Program-made: the position numbers and the translations under genes
Source: JAYEJB01 sp034716415
Lineage (GTDB): Bacteria > Patescibacteriota > Patescibacteriia > SG8-24
Length of the DNA stretch: 51,686 nt
Assembly: GCA_034716415.1 (NCBI GenBank)
Contig: JAYEJB010000005.1
Span: forward strand, 1-51,686
Direction of reading: 5' to 3'
Shown: positions 38,915 to 47,150 of the stretch, piece after piece
How the letters are laid out: each line of letters begins with the position of its first letter
Position numbering within the stretch: the first letter of the stretch is position 1
Notes under the pieces: model-generated
What the model was told of the DNA's origin: nothing
Databases searched by the model: none
Seen by the model: only the letters and a program-made list of their open reading frames with translations

Positions 38915-39024
38915 ATTCGCGTTTGTTTGTTGTCAACTGTCTACCAACCATTTCTGGCTGATATGTGACTTTATCAGATATTTCCCAGGTCGTCAAGGGT
39001 TTATATCTGAACATCGCCGAAGGG

Positions 39025-39053
39025 TTGACAATTAGCCTCAAATATGCTATAAA
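39025..39053 (+). promoter_or_regulatory. Consensus promoter of the structured RNA
   Basis: TTGACA (39025-39030), 17 bases, TATAAA (39048-39053). Confidence 0.85.
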
Positions 39054-39059
39054 TATATG

Positions 39060-39230
39060 TTCGGCGCAGCTCCGCCCCGGCAACGGGCAGCAACTGGAGC
39101 TCATGCGGATAACGTACCTTCTGCAGCGAGGTTTGACCTCGTGAGCTGGCCGGAGTGCCTCCGACAACTGAGGATTCAGTGGGGAGGTATAGGGGTTCAA
39201 ATCCCCGCTGCGTCGCCGGCTTTCCTCCTC
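39060..39230 (+). ncRNA. Multi-hairpin structured RNA with tRNA-like T-arm
   Basis: Predicted start ~39060 from the promoter. Paired elements: closing stem CGGCGCAGC (39062-39070) with GCTGCGTCG (39207-39215); CCCG-GCAA-CGGG (GNRA loop, 39076-39087); AGCTCA/TGAGCT (39098-39103, 39142-39147) enclosing CGAGGT-TTG-ACCTCG; CGGAG-TGC-CTCCG (39151-39163); ACTGA-GGAT-TCAGT (39167-39180); and GGGG-TTCAAAT-CCCC (39192-39206), which stacks directly on the closing stem as a T-arm does on an acceptor stem (9+4 bp). No CCA at the end and no known family matched by eye (not tmRNA, RNase P, 6S or SRP RNA). It is either the 5' leader of the CDF gene (riboswitch) or an independent RNA. Confidence 0.6.
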
Positions 39231-39268
39231 TATAGTCCCACACTGTAACGGTGTGGGGCTATTATTTT
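39231..39268 (+). terminator. Terminator after the structured RNA, before the CDF gene
   Basis: AGTCCCACAC/GTGTGGGGCT (10 bp, one G-T) with loop TGTAACG, then ATTATTTTCC. It lies 59 bases before the CDF start codon, so readthrough would be needed to express that gene from the upstream promoter. Confidence 0.85.
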
Positions 39269-39326
39269 CCCGGCCGTTGAGGCAACATGGATTCACGCGG
39301 CTCTTTATATAGGAAAGGAGGCAGCG

Positions 39327-40289
39327 ATGTCTGCCGGATGCCACCATCACCATCATGGAAGAGGAACGGAAAAAGCCCTGAACATAACGCTCGCGGTCAA
39401 CGTCGTCCTGACCGTGGCCAAATGGACGGCTTTCATCTTTACCAGGTCGTCGTCCCTCTTCGCGGAAGCGATTCACTCGACGTTCGATACGATGAACCCG
39501 CTAGTGCTGAAGATCGGCCATCACCGCAGTCAGCACCCCAAATGCGACAGGCATCCGATGGGCCACACGCGCGAAGGATTCTTCTGGCCGCTCATCGCGG
39601 CCATCATGATGTTCGCGTTCGGTGCGGTGTTCACCGCTTACCGCGGAATCCATTCGCTCATCACCGGCCATGTGCCGGAAATGTACTGGTGGGCCGCGGC
39701 GATCTTGATCGGCGCGCTTGTCTTTGAAGGCATCAGCCTGCTGGTATCGCACCGCGCGCTCAAAGGCGAGGATATCCGCAAGACGAAGAACACGACCGTG
39801 CTGGCACTAGTATTCGAGAACTTCGTAGACATGCTCGGCGTCACGCTGGCGCTCACCGGCTACGGACTGTTCCTGCTGACCGGTCAGGCGATATGGGACG
39901 CGGTATTCTCGATCGCCATCGCCTGCTTGCTGGCCTATGCGTCCATCTTCCTCATTCACCGCAACATGTCGCTCATCACGGGCGAGAGCGCGGACGAAGA
40001 GACGGTCGAGCGAATCAGGAGCATCGCGAAAGGCGTGCCGTCCGTCATGAAGGTCACCGGACTCACCGTCTTCATGACCGGGCCGGAAGACATGTGCTGT
40101 CGGATGTCGGTCGTGCTGGACGCACCCAAGCTGGCAGACATGTTCGAATCAGACGGTCGAGCGGACGGCACGGGCAGAGAGGCGATCTACTGGACGCTGT
40201 TGCGGGTCGCGATAGAACGCCAGCGCATCAAACGGAGACTGTTCGAAGAATTTCCGGGCATGCAGTCCGTACACGTCGAAATCTGCTGA
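39327..40289 (+). CDS. CDF-family divalent metal cation exporter
   Basis: 320 residues, with AAAGGAGG upstream. His-rich N-terminus (SAGCHHHHHGRG), a likely metal-binding tail. TM2 has FAEAIHSTFDTMN (H-x-x-x-D site) and TM5 has FENFVDMLGV (ExxxD instead of the usual HxxxD, like ZnT9-type members). Six helices and a cytoplasmic C-terminal domain with MTGPEDMCC. It exports Zn2+ or related metals by proton exchange. The structured RNA and terminator ahead of it suggest transcriptional attenuation, perhaps by metal. Confidence 0.88.
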   Translation: MSAGCHHHHHGRGTEKALNITLAVNVVLTVAKWTAFIFTRSSSLFAEAIHSTFDTMNPLVLKIGHHRSQHPKCDRHPMGHTREGFFWPLIAAIMMFAFGAVFTAYRGIHSLITGHVPEMYWWAAAILIGALVFEGISLLVSHRALKGEDIRKTKNTTVLALVFENFVDMLGVTLALTGYGLFLLTGQAIWDAVFSIAIACLLAYASIFLIHRNMSLITGESADEETVERIRSIAKGVPSVMKVTGLTVFMTGPEDMCCRMSVVLDAPKLADMFESDGRADGTGREAIYWTLLRVAIERQRIKRRLFEEFPGMQSVHVEIC

Positions 40290-40296
40290 ATCAAAA

Positions 40297-40330
40297 GACC
40301 GTACTCACTGATGAGCACGGTCCTTTTTTT
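40297..40330 (+). terminator. Terminator of the CDF gene
   Basis: GACCGT...ACGGTC with inner CTCA-CTGA-TGAG stem and an eight-T tract. Confidence 0.9.
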
Positions 40331-40357
40331 CAACAAAATATCTAGCAAACAATGGTA

Positions 40358-40954
40358 TTAATCTAACGACGGAGTTTGCCTGTCTATGTCCTCTGCATTC
40401 CAGTTTTTTACAGACAGAATCTTATCGCGAAGATATATACCCATCACCGTTATCAAATCATCCATCAGCAAACCCTGCTTGAAAAGATAATCCTTGAAAT
40501 TATCTAATTCTCCTTCTTCTTTCAATTCATTCATCACTTCTTTTGAAGATTCTTGAACATCATATGCATTCGAGGAATTCTTACTAACAACTCGTTTGAG
40601 CAAACTACTAAATCGCTCATTATCATCAATAAATTCAATTGCGTGGCTCTCTGTCAAAATGCGACTACCCCTTTCAGAAAGTGAAATTGGACTTTTTGCT
40701 TCGGTGAGTGACCCTTTCACATCTACAAGTGCTTTTGCAGCTACAGCCATATCACGTGTTTCTTGAAGGCTCTTTTCCATTCCATCTACTCTCTCCTTCA
40801 AATTACTAACGCGCTCTTTGTATTGAGTAAATGTAACAACGTAAGTCAATACACCGCCAATCAAAGAAATTGCTAACGGTATAATAATATGAGCATATTC
40901 AGCCCAAAAAGTTACTGTTTGGGCAGTTGTAGTGACGGTTCCCATCTCTGGCAT
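40358..40954 (-). CDS. AT-rich gene: membrane-anchored coiled-coil protein
   Basis: 198 residues. One membrane helix (HIIIPLAISLIGGVLTYVVTF), then a coiled-coil (YKERVSNLKERVDGMEKSLQETRD) and a helical soluble C-terminus. Base composition is much more AT-rich than neighbours, so recently acquired. No recognised family; the TM + coiled-coil plan is seen in phage or defence accessory proteins, but that is only an analogy. Confidence 0.65.
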   Translation of the reverse strand: MPEMGTVTTTAQTVTFWAEYAHIIIPLAISLIGGVLTYVVTFTQYKERVSNLKERVDGMEKSLQETRDMAVAAKALVDVKGSLTEAKSPISLSERGSRILTESHAIEFIDDNERFSSLLKRVVSKNSSNAYDVQESSKEVMNELKEEGELDNFKDYLFKQGLLMDDLITVMGIYLRDKILSVKNWNAEDIDRQTPSLD

Positions 40955-41061
40955 AATTAATAATTCAATGTATCTCTATCGAAAAAGTATTGTAGCCTAA
41001 TACCAAAGTTGAATCAAGACACCCTAGGCGAAGCATCAACAAAAATCAACGAACCGGATAA

Positions 41062-41664
41062 CTACTTGATAATTTTGTCTACAAGACCGTATTTCACCGC
41101 CTCTTCCGCGGTCATGAAGTAGTCGCGGTCCGCGTCTTTCTCGACTTTCTCGAATTTCTGTCCGGTGTGCTTGGCCAGGATCTTATTCAGTAGATCCTTC
41201 ATCTTCAGGATGCGCTCGGCGCGAATCTTGATATCCGTCGCCTGTCCCTCGGCACCGCCCATCACCTGATGAATCATCACCTCGGCGTTCGGCAAGGAGA
41301 AACGCTTCCCCTTCTCACCCGCGGCCAGCAGCACCGCCCCCATCGACGCGGCCATGCCGACACAGATCGTAGCGACGTCTGGTTTGATGTACTGCATGGT
41401 GTCGTAGATGGCGAGCCCCGCCGTCACCGAACCACCCGGCGAGTTGACGTACAGCTTGATGTCCTTGGTCTTGTCCTGACTCTCCAGGAACAACAGCTGC
41501 GCAATGACGATATTGGCAGTGACATCCGTGACCGCGTCGCCCAGAAAGATGATGCGATCCTTCAGCAGCCGTGAATAGATGTCATAAGCCCTTTCGCCGT
41601 GCGTCGATTTCTCGATGACGGTCGGAATAAGCACCTGCGATGAGATTGAGTACGGGTTATCCAT
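41062..41664 (-). CDS. clpP: ATP-dependent Clp protease proteolytic subunit ClpP
   Basis: 200 residues. Catalytic triad: Ser in CVGMAASMGAVLLAAGEKGKR (split GMAASMG), His in EVMIHQVMGG, and Asp in KDADRDYFM. N-terminal IPTVIEKSTHGERAYDIYSRLL, typical. Forms the 14-mer chamber fed by ClpX/ClpA/ClpC, which are not in this window. Catalytic residues intact. Single-gene unit. Confidence 0.97.
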   Translation of the reverse strand: MDNPYSISSQVLIPTVIEKSTHGERAYDIYSRLLKDRIIFLGDAVTDVTANIVIAQLLFLESQDKTKDIKLYVNSPGGSVTAGLAIYDTMQYIKPDVATICVGMAASMGAVLLAAGEKGKRFSLPNAEVMIHQVMGGAEGQATDIKIRAERILKMKDLLNKILAKHTGQKFEKVEKDADRDYFMTAEEAVKYGLVDKIIK

Positions 41665-41720
41665 AATGTGGAGGTTATCTTTCTCCGGTAAATATAACTG
41701 GTTCAGACAGCAATGAAAAG

Positions 41721-41798
41721 CCTAGGAGCCAAGGAGCTTAGAAGCGCAGGAGCTTCAGTACTCATAACTCCTGCGCTCCTTGGCTCCTAAGCTTCCTG
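41721..41798. repeat. 8-nt-period array with complementary arm
   Basis: AGGAGCCA, AGGAGCTT, AGAAGCGC, AGGAGCTT then spacer and CTCCTGCG, CTCCTTGG, CTCCTAAG; the right arm is nearly the exact complement of the left. It separates divergent clpP and the HtrA-like gene. Confidence 0.8.
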
Positions 41799-41868
41799 AA
41801 ACAGCACCCTCCCTGCTACAGTCAAAACAGGCCATTGACAAGCGAAATCGCGAAAAAGGAGATAAACG

Positions 41869-42678
41869 ATGCGTTTTTTGGATAAAAGCAGGATTCTGGT
41901 CAGGAAGACCGGGCCGCACCTCAAAAAGACGGCCAGGATACTGTTGGTCATGACCCTGCTCGTGGGGGTAGCTTTCCTGGCCGGTGTGATCGGCGGGCTG
42001 GCGGTCTCCGGTCACTGGGATTCACCCGAACTGCCGAGGATCAGGCAGAATTGGGAGGCGACTGTCTTCATCCCCCTGCCGGGCAACCATAGCGGAACAG
42101 GTATAGCGGTGTCGGAAGACGGGCACATCCTCACCAATGAACATGTCTTAAGTACCGCGCTCGGCGCGCCCCTGTCCGTAATCGTCGACGATGGTAGCGG
42201 CCGGCAAACCTTCGAAGCTGAAATCGTAGATGTCGACGAAGAACACGATCTGGCCCTACTAAGGATCAATCATGTCTTCAACGATCCTGTCGTGCTGGTG
42301 AGCAATGATCTGCCGCCCGCCCCCGGCAGCTGGACCTACGGTATCGGCTTTCCGTTCGGACTGCGTAAACAGCTCTCGCAGGGATACATCAGTTCAAAGC
42401 GTTTCGCGGACAGGAGCTCCAAGGCACCGGCGGCGGCCAGAGACGCGATAATGCTGCACGGCCAGTTCGAACCGGGCATGTCCGGGGCCGGCGTATTCGA
42501 CGATGAGTACGGTCACCTGGTCGGCATGAACAGCATGAGCATCTGGATGGGTGATTCGACGGAGCACCAGATCGCATCCCCGCTCGTCCTTCCGGTGAGA
42601 AACATCCGTGCGTTCCTCGACCGGAACAACGTGCCGCACGCAACACCCGACGCGCCCTGGTGGGAATACTGGCGCTGA
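41869..42678 (+). CDS. Membrane-anchored HtrA/Deg-like serine protease without PDZ domain
   Basis: 269 residues with AAAAAGGAGA upstream. N-terminal helix (ILLVMTLLVGVAFLAGVIGGLAV). Trypsin-fold triad: His in ILTNEHVLS, Asp in EEHDLALLRI, Ser in EPGMSGAGVFDD. No PDZ domain, so shorter than DegP. Extracytoplasmic quality control or regulated cleavage is expected. Terminator follows. Confidence 0.88.
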   Translation: MRFLDKSRILVRKTGPHLKKTARILLVMTLLVGVAFLAGVIGGLAVSGHWDSPELPRIRQNWEATVFIPLPGNHSGTGIAVSEDGHILTNEHVLSTALGAPLSVIVDDGSGRQTFEAEIVDVDEEHDLALLRINHVFNDPVVLVSNDLPPAPGSWTYGIGFPFGLRKQLSQGYISSKRFADRSSKAPAAARDAIMLHGQFEPGMSGAGVFDDEYGHLVGMNSMSIWMGDSTEHQIASPLVLPVRNIRAFLDRNNVPHATPDAPWWEYWR

Positions 42679-42712
42679 CGGTCTGAACCTCGGCAATGCA
42701 CCCACCAAAATA

Positions 42713-42738
42713 GCGGCCCCTCTGGCCGCCTTTTTTAT
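42713..42738 (+). terminator. Terminator of the HtrA-like gene
   Basis: GCGGCC/GGCCGC with CCTCT loop and six T. Confidence 0.8.
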
Positions 42739-42739
42739 C

Positions 42740-42842
42740 GTAGCCCTTCGACTCCGCTCCGCTCGCTCAGGGAATGAGAGGGAGACTTCTCCATTCAGAG
42801 GATATATAAATAATATTACCTGAGCGAAGTCGCGGGCCTCCA
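42740..42842. repeat. Inverted repeat around CCCTTCGACTCCGCTC
   Basis: CTTCGACTCCGCTC...GCTCAGG (about 42744-42770) and its complement CCTGAGCGAAGTCG (about 42818-42832) flank an AT-rich centre; a common intergenic repeat type. Confidence 0.5.
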
Positions 42843-43805
42843 TTAACCCTCGACCCGCCAGCCGTCCGCTGTCTCCACGATCTTCCCCGGCACCGCGAAT
42901 CCGGCCGCCTTCTTGTGTCCGCCGCCGCCCATCAGCTGGGCCAGCTCGGATACATCGACATCGTCAGCCGAACGCAGACTGCCGCGAACTATGTTGTTCG
43001 GCATCTCCTTGAGGACCATGATGACCTTGGCGTCGAGATAGGCGTTCAGGAAATTCGACACACCCTCGACCTGTTCGTTATCGACGCCGCCTTCAAGATC
43101 CCTGGCAAAGATGACGGTCGAGGCCACGCCGAGCTTCTCGTTGTACTTGAGACGCGAAAGCACCGCACCCCAAAGACGCAGCGCGGCAACGGACTTATTG
43201 CGCAGGATGTTGCGGGCGATGTCGTGCATACGCGCTCCGCGACGCAGCAGATGTGATGCGGCCTCTATCGAACCGCGCGTCGTGGCCGGATTGCTGAAAT
43301 TACCGGTGTCAGTAAGTATTCCGGTCAGCAAGCACGTCGCTATCTCCTGGTCGATCTCCGCGCCGATATGACTCAAGAAGCGATGGGCGATCTCTGACGC
43401 CGACGATGCTTTCGGGTCTACTATATTTATGTCGCCGTACAGCTCGTTAGTGACGTGATGGTCGAAATTCAGCACGACCGGACTGTGCCGCATGCCGGAC
43501 ATATGCTCGGCGACGCCGGCGTAGCGCAGGTCGCCGGAATCGAAGACCGCCACGACATCATGACCGCGGTCGAACTCCGCCGGGTCGGTGGTATACCGCT
43601 CGGCACCGCGCATGTACATATACTGGCTCGGAACCGGATCCGCGCAGAACGCCGTCACCCTGATCCCTTCTTTCTCGCACCAATTCACGATCGCCGCGGT
43701 CGAACCGATGGCGTCACCGTCCGGCTTCCGATGCGCCACAAGCAGCACGCTGTTCGCGCGCTTCATGATGTCATGCGCTGATTTGTACAGAAAGTCGAAA
43801 TCCAT
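42843..43805 (-). CDS. DHH/DHHA1 phosphoesterase (NrnA-like)
   Basis: 320 residues. Motifs: HRKPDGDAIGS (D-G-D), AVFDSGD, FDHHVTNELYG (DHH), LTGILTDTGNFSN, and C-terminal DHHA1 with GSLRSADDVDVSELAQLMGGGGHKKAAGF (split RSADDVDVSELA / GGGGHKKAAGF). NrnA-type enzymes degrade nanoRNA and pAp with Mn2+. Complete active site. Last gene before the repeat block leading to smc. Confidence 0.93.
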   Translation of the reverse strand: MDFDFLYKSAHDIMKRANSVLLVAHRKPDGDAIGSTAAIVNWCEKEGIRVTAFCADPVPSQYMYMRGAERYTTDPAEFDRGHDVVAVFDSGDLRYAGVAEHMSGMRHSPVVLNFDHHVTNELYGDINIVDPKASSASEIAHRFLSHIGAEIDQEIATCLLTGILTDTGNFSNPATTRGSIEAASHLLRRGARMHDIARNILRNKSVAALRLWGAVLSRLKYNEKLGVASTVIFARDLEGGVDNEQVEGVSNFLNAYLDAKVIMVLKEMPNNIVRGSLRSADDVDVSELAQLMGGGGHKKAAGFAVPGKIVETADGWRVEG

Positions 43806-44097
43806 AAGCGAGTTAACTTAGCGCAGGGTCGGAAGAGTGTCAAGGGGTGGAAGAAGCGGGGAGAGAATGGGGAAATGTGAAGGGTGGGAGGCACGAAGCA
43901 GGAGGCGGGAAATTATAATTTATAAACCTCCTGCCTCCTGCTTCCAGCATCCCGCTATCACACTCTCTCACTTTCTAACCCCAAGATTGCCTTTTTCGCC
44001 TAAAAATGACACAATTCTGTCGTGAACAGGAACCTAGGAGCATAATTTGCTCCTTGGCTTCTTAGCCCCTACGCTCCTTCGCTTCGCAACTTCTCCT
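43806..44097. other. Intergenic region with two 8-nt-period arrays
   Basis: First array 43846-43977: GGAGAGAA, TGGGGAAA, GTGGGAGG, AGGAGGCG, then AAATTATAATTTATAA and the complement CCTCCTGC, CTCCTGCT, TCTCTCAC. Second 44036-44098: GCTCCTTG, GCTTCTTA, GCCCCTAC, GCTCCTTC, GCTTCGCA, ACTTCTCC, running up to the smc ATG. No gene; the smc promoter and ribosome site must lie within or overlap these. Confidence 0.7.
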
Positions 44098-46431
44098 ATG
44101 TATCTCCAAAAACTCGAAATGCAAGGCTTCAAGTCGTTCGCGGACAAGATGCCGCTCGACTTCCTGCCGCCATCGAAGAAAACCAGAGGAATCACCGCCG
44201 TAGTCGGACCGAACGGCTCTGGTAAATCGAATGTCGCGGACGCCATCCGCTGGGTTTTGGGTGAGCAGAGCACGAAACTCCTGCGCGGCAAGAAAGCCGA
44301 GGACGTCATCTTCTCCGGTTCGGAGAAGCGCGCCCGTTCGGGTTTCGCGGAAGTGACCCTGCACCTGAACAACGACACCGGCAAACTGCCGATCGACCTG
44401 TCGGAAGTGACGATCTCCCGCCGCATCTACCGCGACGGCGATTCGGAATACCTGATCAACAAACGCAAGGTACGCCTCACGGACATCCAGATGCTGTTGG
44501 CACAGGCGCAGTTCGGCGCGCGGTCGTATTCGGTGATCGGTCAGGGCATGATCGACAACATCCTGGTCGCTTCACCGCAGGAGCGGAAAGAATTCTTCGA
44601 CGAGGCCGCCGGTGTGCGTCAGTTCCAGCTCAAGCGTCACACTTCGGTCATCAAGATGAACAACGCCAAGGACAACCTGACCCAGGCCGAGATGCTGGTC
44701 GCAGAGATCACGCCGCGCATGCGGTCACTGTCGCGCTCGGTCAAGAAACTCGAACAACGCGAAGCCATCGAAGAGGACCTGCACGCCTTGCATCACCAAT
44801 ACTACGGCAGGCTCTGGACCGATCTGCAGAAGGATATCGATACTAGGGGCGCGGCACTGAAGAAACTCGAGAACGAGTGGAAAGAAAAAGAATCGACGCT
44901 TGACGGAGCTAAGAGTGAACTCGCCAAACTGGAGATCGAAGAGACCGGTAGTGATGATTTCACCGCACTACAGGCGAAATTCCAAAAATTGATGTCCGAA
45001 AAAAGTGCCCTACGTGAACGCGAACTGCGTACCAAGAGCAAGCTGGAGATCGCGGTGCAGGTGAAAAGGCAGACCGCGACCGCTATGCCGCTCTCTAAGA
45101 TAATAGAAGGTGTGCGCGGACTAGGTGACCGGCACGGCAAGGCGATCAAGTCGCTGAGGGGTGCCAAGACGGTCGATGCCGCCAGGAAACTCGTGCCGGA
45201 CTTTGAGTCCATCCACGGCGACACGGTGACGCTCGCCGACCGACTGGAACGCCCGGCACCGGAAGAGGAGACGAAGAAACCGGAAGCCGACCCGAAAGTG
45301 ATGAAAGAACTCGAGGTAATCAGCAAAGAGTTCGGAGCGGTCGAGGCGAAGATCGAAGAGACACAGAAGACCCTGAAGTCATACAACGACAGCGAGCGCA
45401 AGAAAAAAGAGAAGTTCTTCTCGCTACAGCGCGGCTTGCAGGATAAGATTTCCGCGGCGCACGGACTGGAACGCAGACTCGGCGACATGCGCGTCGAAAT
45501 GGCTCGTCTGGAGACACGGCGTGACTCACTGGAGCAAGAGATGTCGACCGAGCTCGGCGAACGGAGTGAGCGTATCAAACAAGGCATCAAGGAAACGGAA
45601 CTGCCGGACGAGTCGGTCAACGAACTCCAACATAAGATCCAGAAACTCAAGTACAATCTCCAGCTCATCGGCGGTATCGATCCGGAGGTGGTGCGCGAAT
45701 ACGAGGAGACCAAGGAGCGCTATGATTTCCTGGAGAGCCAGATCAGTGACCTATCGAAAGCGATCAGCGACCTTGACCGGATCGTTTCCGAGCTCGATGT
45801 GACTATCCGCACACGTTCGGAAACCGCGTTCAATCGACTGAACCGCGAGTTCGACAAGTATTTCAAGCTACTGTTTGAGGGCGGCAAGGCGGAATTGATC
45901 CAGCTGACCGCAGTGAAAGATGAAGGTGACGAAGGGGCAGAAGGTGCAGAAGCGGGAGAAGGGGCAGAAGACGTGCCGGTCAAAGCGAGTAAGAAAGAGA
46001 CGTATATCGCCGGTATCGACATCAACGCCACGCCGCCGGGCAAGAAGATCAAGCACATCAACATGCTGTCAGGCGGCGAGCGGGCGCTGACGTCGATCGC
46101 GCTCATCTGCGCCATCATGACCACCAATCCGTCGCCGTTCGTGGTACTGGACGAGGTGGACGCAGCGCTCGACGAATCGAACGCGGACAAATTCGCCACG
46201 ATCCTCGCCGAACTGGCGCTCCGGACGCAGTTCATCATCATCACGCACAACCGCTACACCATGCAGAGGGCGAACGTCATGTACGGCGTGACGATGCGTG
46301 ATGATGGCACGTCACAGCTGTTATCGGTGAACATGGACGAAGCCGGCAAGCTGGAGAATGAAGACGGCGCGCCAGTTAAAGCCAAACGGACTACCAGGGC
46401 GGTCAAAAAGAGAGCGAAAGCGACAGCTTAG
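44098..46431 (+). CDS. smc: Short SMC chromosome-partition protein
   Basis: 777 residues, well below the usual ~1150-1200. Start at ATG 44098 (MYLQKLEMQGFKSFADK, the family N-terminus). Walker A GPNGSGKS at 37-44, FDEAAGVRQF Q-loop-like region, long coiled-coils, then signature LSGGERALT at ~657-664 and Walker B FVVLDEVDAAL at ~681. The middle ~60 residues (around 320-385, from SKIIEGVRGLGDRHG to RLERPAPEEE) are where a ~180-residue hinge domain should be, so the hinge is reduced or replaced. A GAE/GEG insert (~608-625) sits before the C-terminal head. Condensation/segregation role. No ribosome site except array sequence. Confidence 0.93.
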   Translation: MYLQKLEMQGFKSFADKMPLDFLPPSKKTRGITAVVGPNGSGKSNVADAIRWVLGEQSTKLLRGKKAEDVIFSGSEKRARSGFAEVTLHLNNDTGKLPIDLSEVTISRRIYRDGDSEYLINKRKVRLTDIQMLLAQAQFGARSYSVIGQGMIDNILVASPQERKEFFDEAAGVRQFQLKRHTSVIKMNNAKDNLTQAEMLVAEITPRMRSLSRSVKKLEQREAIEEDLHALHHQYYGRLWTDLQKDIDTRGAALKKLENEWKEKESTLDGAKSELAKLEIEETGSDDFTALQAKFQKLMSEKSALRERELRTKSKLEIAVQVKRQTATAMPLSKIIEGVRGLGDRHGKAIKSLRGAKTVDAARKLVPDFESIHGDTVTLADRLERPAPEEETKKPEADPKVMKELEVISKEFGAVEAKIEETQKTLKSYNDSERKKKEKFFSLQRGLQDKISAAHGLERRLGDMRVEMARLETRRDSLEQEMSTELGERSERIKQGIKETELPDESVNELQHKIQKLKYNLQLIGGIDPEVVREYEETKERYDFLESQISDLSKAISDLDRIVSELDVTIRTRSETAFNRLNREFDKYFKLLFEGGKAELIQLTAVKDEGDEGAEGAEAGEGAEDVPVKASKKETYIAGIDINATPPGKKIKHINMLSGGERALTSIALICAIMTTNPSPFVVLDEVDAALDESNADKFATILAELALRTQFIIITHNRYTMQRANVMYGVTMRDDGTSQLLSVNMDEAGKLENEDGAPVKAKRTTRAVKKRAKATA
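45924..45978 (+). repeat. 9-nt-period coding repeat in smc
   Basis: GAAGGTGAC, GAAGGGGCA, GAAGGTGCA, GAAGCGGGA, GAAGGGGCA: encodes GAE/GEG-type residues and closely matches 37742-37807. Confidence 0.7.
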
Positions 46432-46444
46432 CCACCAAACGATA

Positions 46445-46467
46445 GGCGGCCCGCAAGGGCCGTCTTT
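46445..46467 (+). terminator. Terminator of smc
   Basis: GGCGGCCC/GGGCCGTC (one G-T) with GCAA loop, TTT after. Confidence 0.6.
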
Positions 46468-46609
46468 GATGTGCCTCATTCCACCCTCTTGACTCCCCCA
46501 CCCATCCCTGCCATACTGCCCATCGACCGAATCTAAACTGCTAGGACAGCGGGAATATGCTCAATTCCCTACCCGTCCGACCGATTCGTCGCTTATATAA
46601 CCCAAAAAC

Positions 46610-46987
46610 ATGCTAGTCATCAGACTCTCACGCGTCGGCAAGAAGAAGCAGCCGACCTATCGTATCGTGGTGCAGGAAAAGCAGCGCGACCCGTGGGGTA
46701 CGTCGGTCGAGATCGTCGGGAACTACAACCCGCTGACCGAACCCAAGACCATCGTCCTCAAGGAGGACCGTATCAAACACTGGATTGCGCAAGGCGCTCA
46801 GCCGTCGGACACGGTTCACAACCTCCTGGTGGATGCCAAAGTGATCTCCGACTCGAAGCGTCGCGCCACTACACACGATAAGAAGGAGGCGGGAGAATCC
46901 CCCTCCGCTGAAGCTACGGGGGACAAGGAGGAGAAGACTGAGGAAAAGAAAGCAGAGACTCCTGCCGAGGAAGAAAAATCCGAATAA
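46610..46987 (+). CDS. rpsP: Ribosomal protein S16
   Basis: 125 residues. The family core MLVIRLSRVGKKKQPTYRIV, GNYNP, DRIKHWIAQGAQPSDTVHNLL is intact; the last ~40 residues are an acidic/Lys-rich tail not needed for 30S binding. In many bacteria rpsP starts an operon with trmD; here khpA and trmD follow but each has separating signals. TATATAAC upstream may be the promoter -10. Confidence 0.97.
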   Translation: MLVIRLSRVGKKKQPTYRIVVQEKQRDPWGTSVEIVGNYNPLTEPKTIVLKEDRIKHWIAQGAQPSDTVHNLLVDAKVISDSKRRATTHDKKEAGESPSAEATGDKEEKTEEKKAETPAEEEKSE

Positions 46988-46996
46988 GGCTAAAGG

Positions 46997-47020
46997 AGCG
47001 GTCGCGGGGCCGTTCTTTTG
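46997..47020 (+). terminator. Terminator of rpsP
   Basis: AGCGGTC/GGCCGTT hairpin (two G-T pairs) with CTTTTG; it precedes the khpA promoter. Confidence 0.55.
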
Positions 47021-47021
47021 A

Positions 47022-47050
47022 TTGACAGGACCCCTCGGAAACGATATGCT
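47022..47050 (+). promoter_or_regulatory. Promoter of khpA
   Basis: TTGACA, 17 bases, TATGCT. Confidence 0.65.
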
Positions 47051-47150
47051 TCAATCAGTTCCCGCCTAACGGGAGCCGATGTTCTCACTAGAGACATCGA
47101 GTAACAAACGGCAACGCCTCTCGCCGGGAGGGAGGCCGCCAGCATCTGCT

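Larger units (their letters stand above)
38239..39024. other. Gene-free repeat-rich block
   Basis: No supported gene; the long plus-strand frame at 38495-38713 is a by-product of repeated motifs. Contains, in order, an 8-nt purine array (38329-38350), a MITE-like element, direct repeats of CGTACCCGAAAGTACG and a large inverted repeat, and a second inverted repeat at 38806-38914. Confidence 0.75.

Noticed and set aside
39060..39230. Structured RNA as tmRNA, RNase P, 6S or SRP RNA
   Set aside because: No tag-peptide frame with GGATTCGACGGG start (tmRNA), no GAGGAAAGTCC (RNase P), not rod-shaped (6S), and no GGAAGCAGCCAAGG (SRP). It is also too short for tmRNA and RNase P.
44802..45713. 303-codon minus-strand frame inside smc
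   Set aside because: Ser-rich antisense shadow of the coiled-coil coding region.
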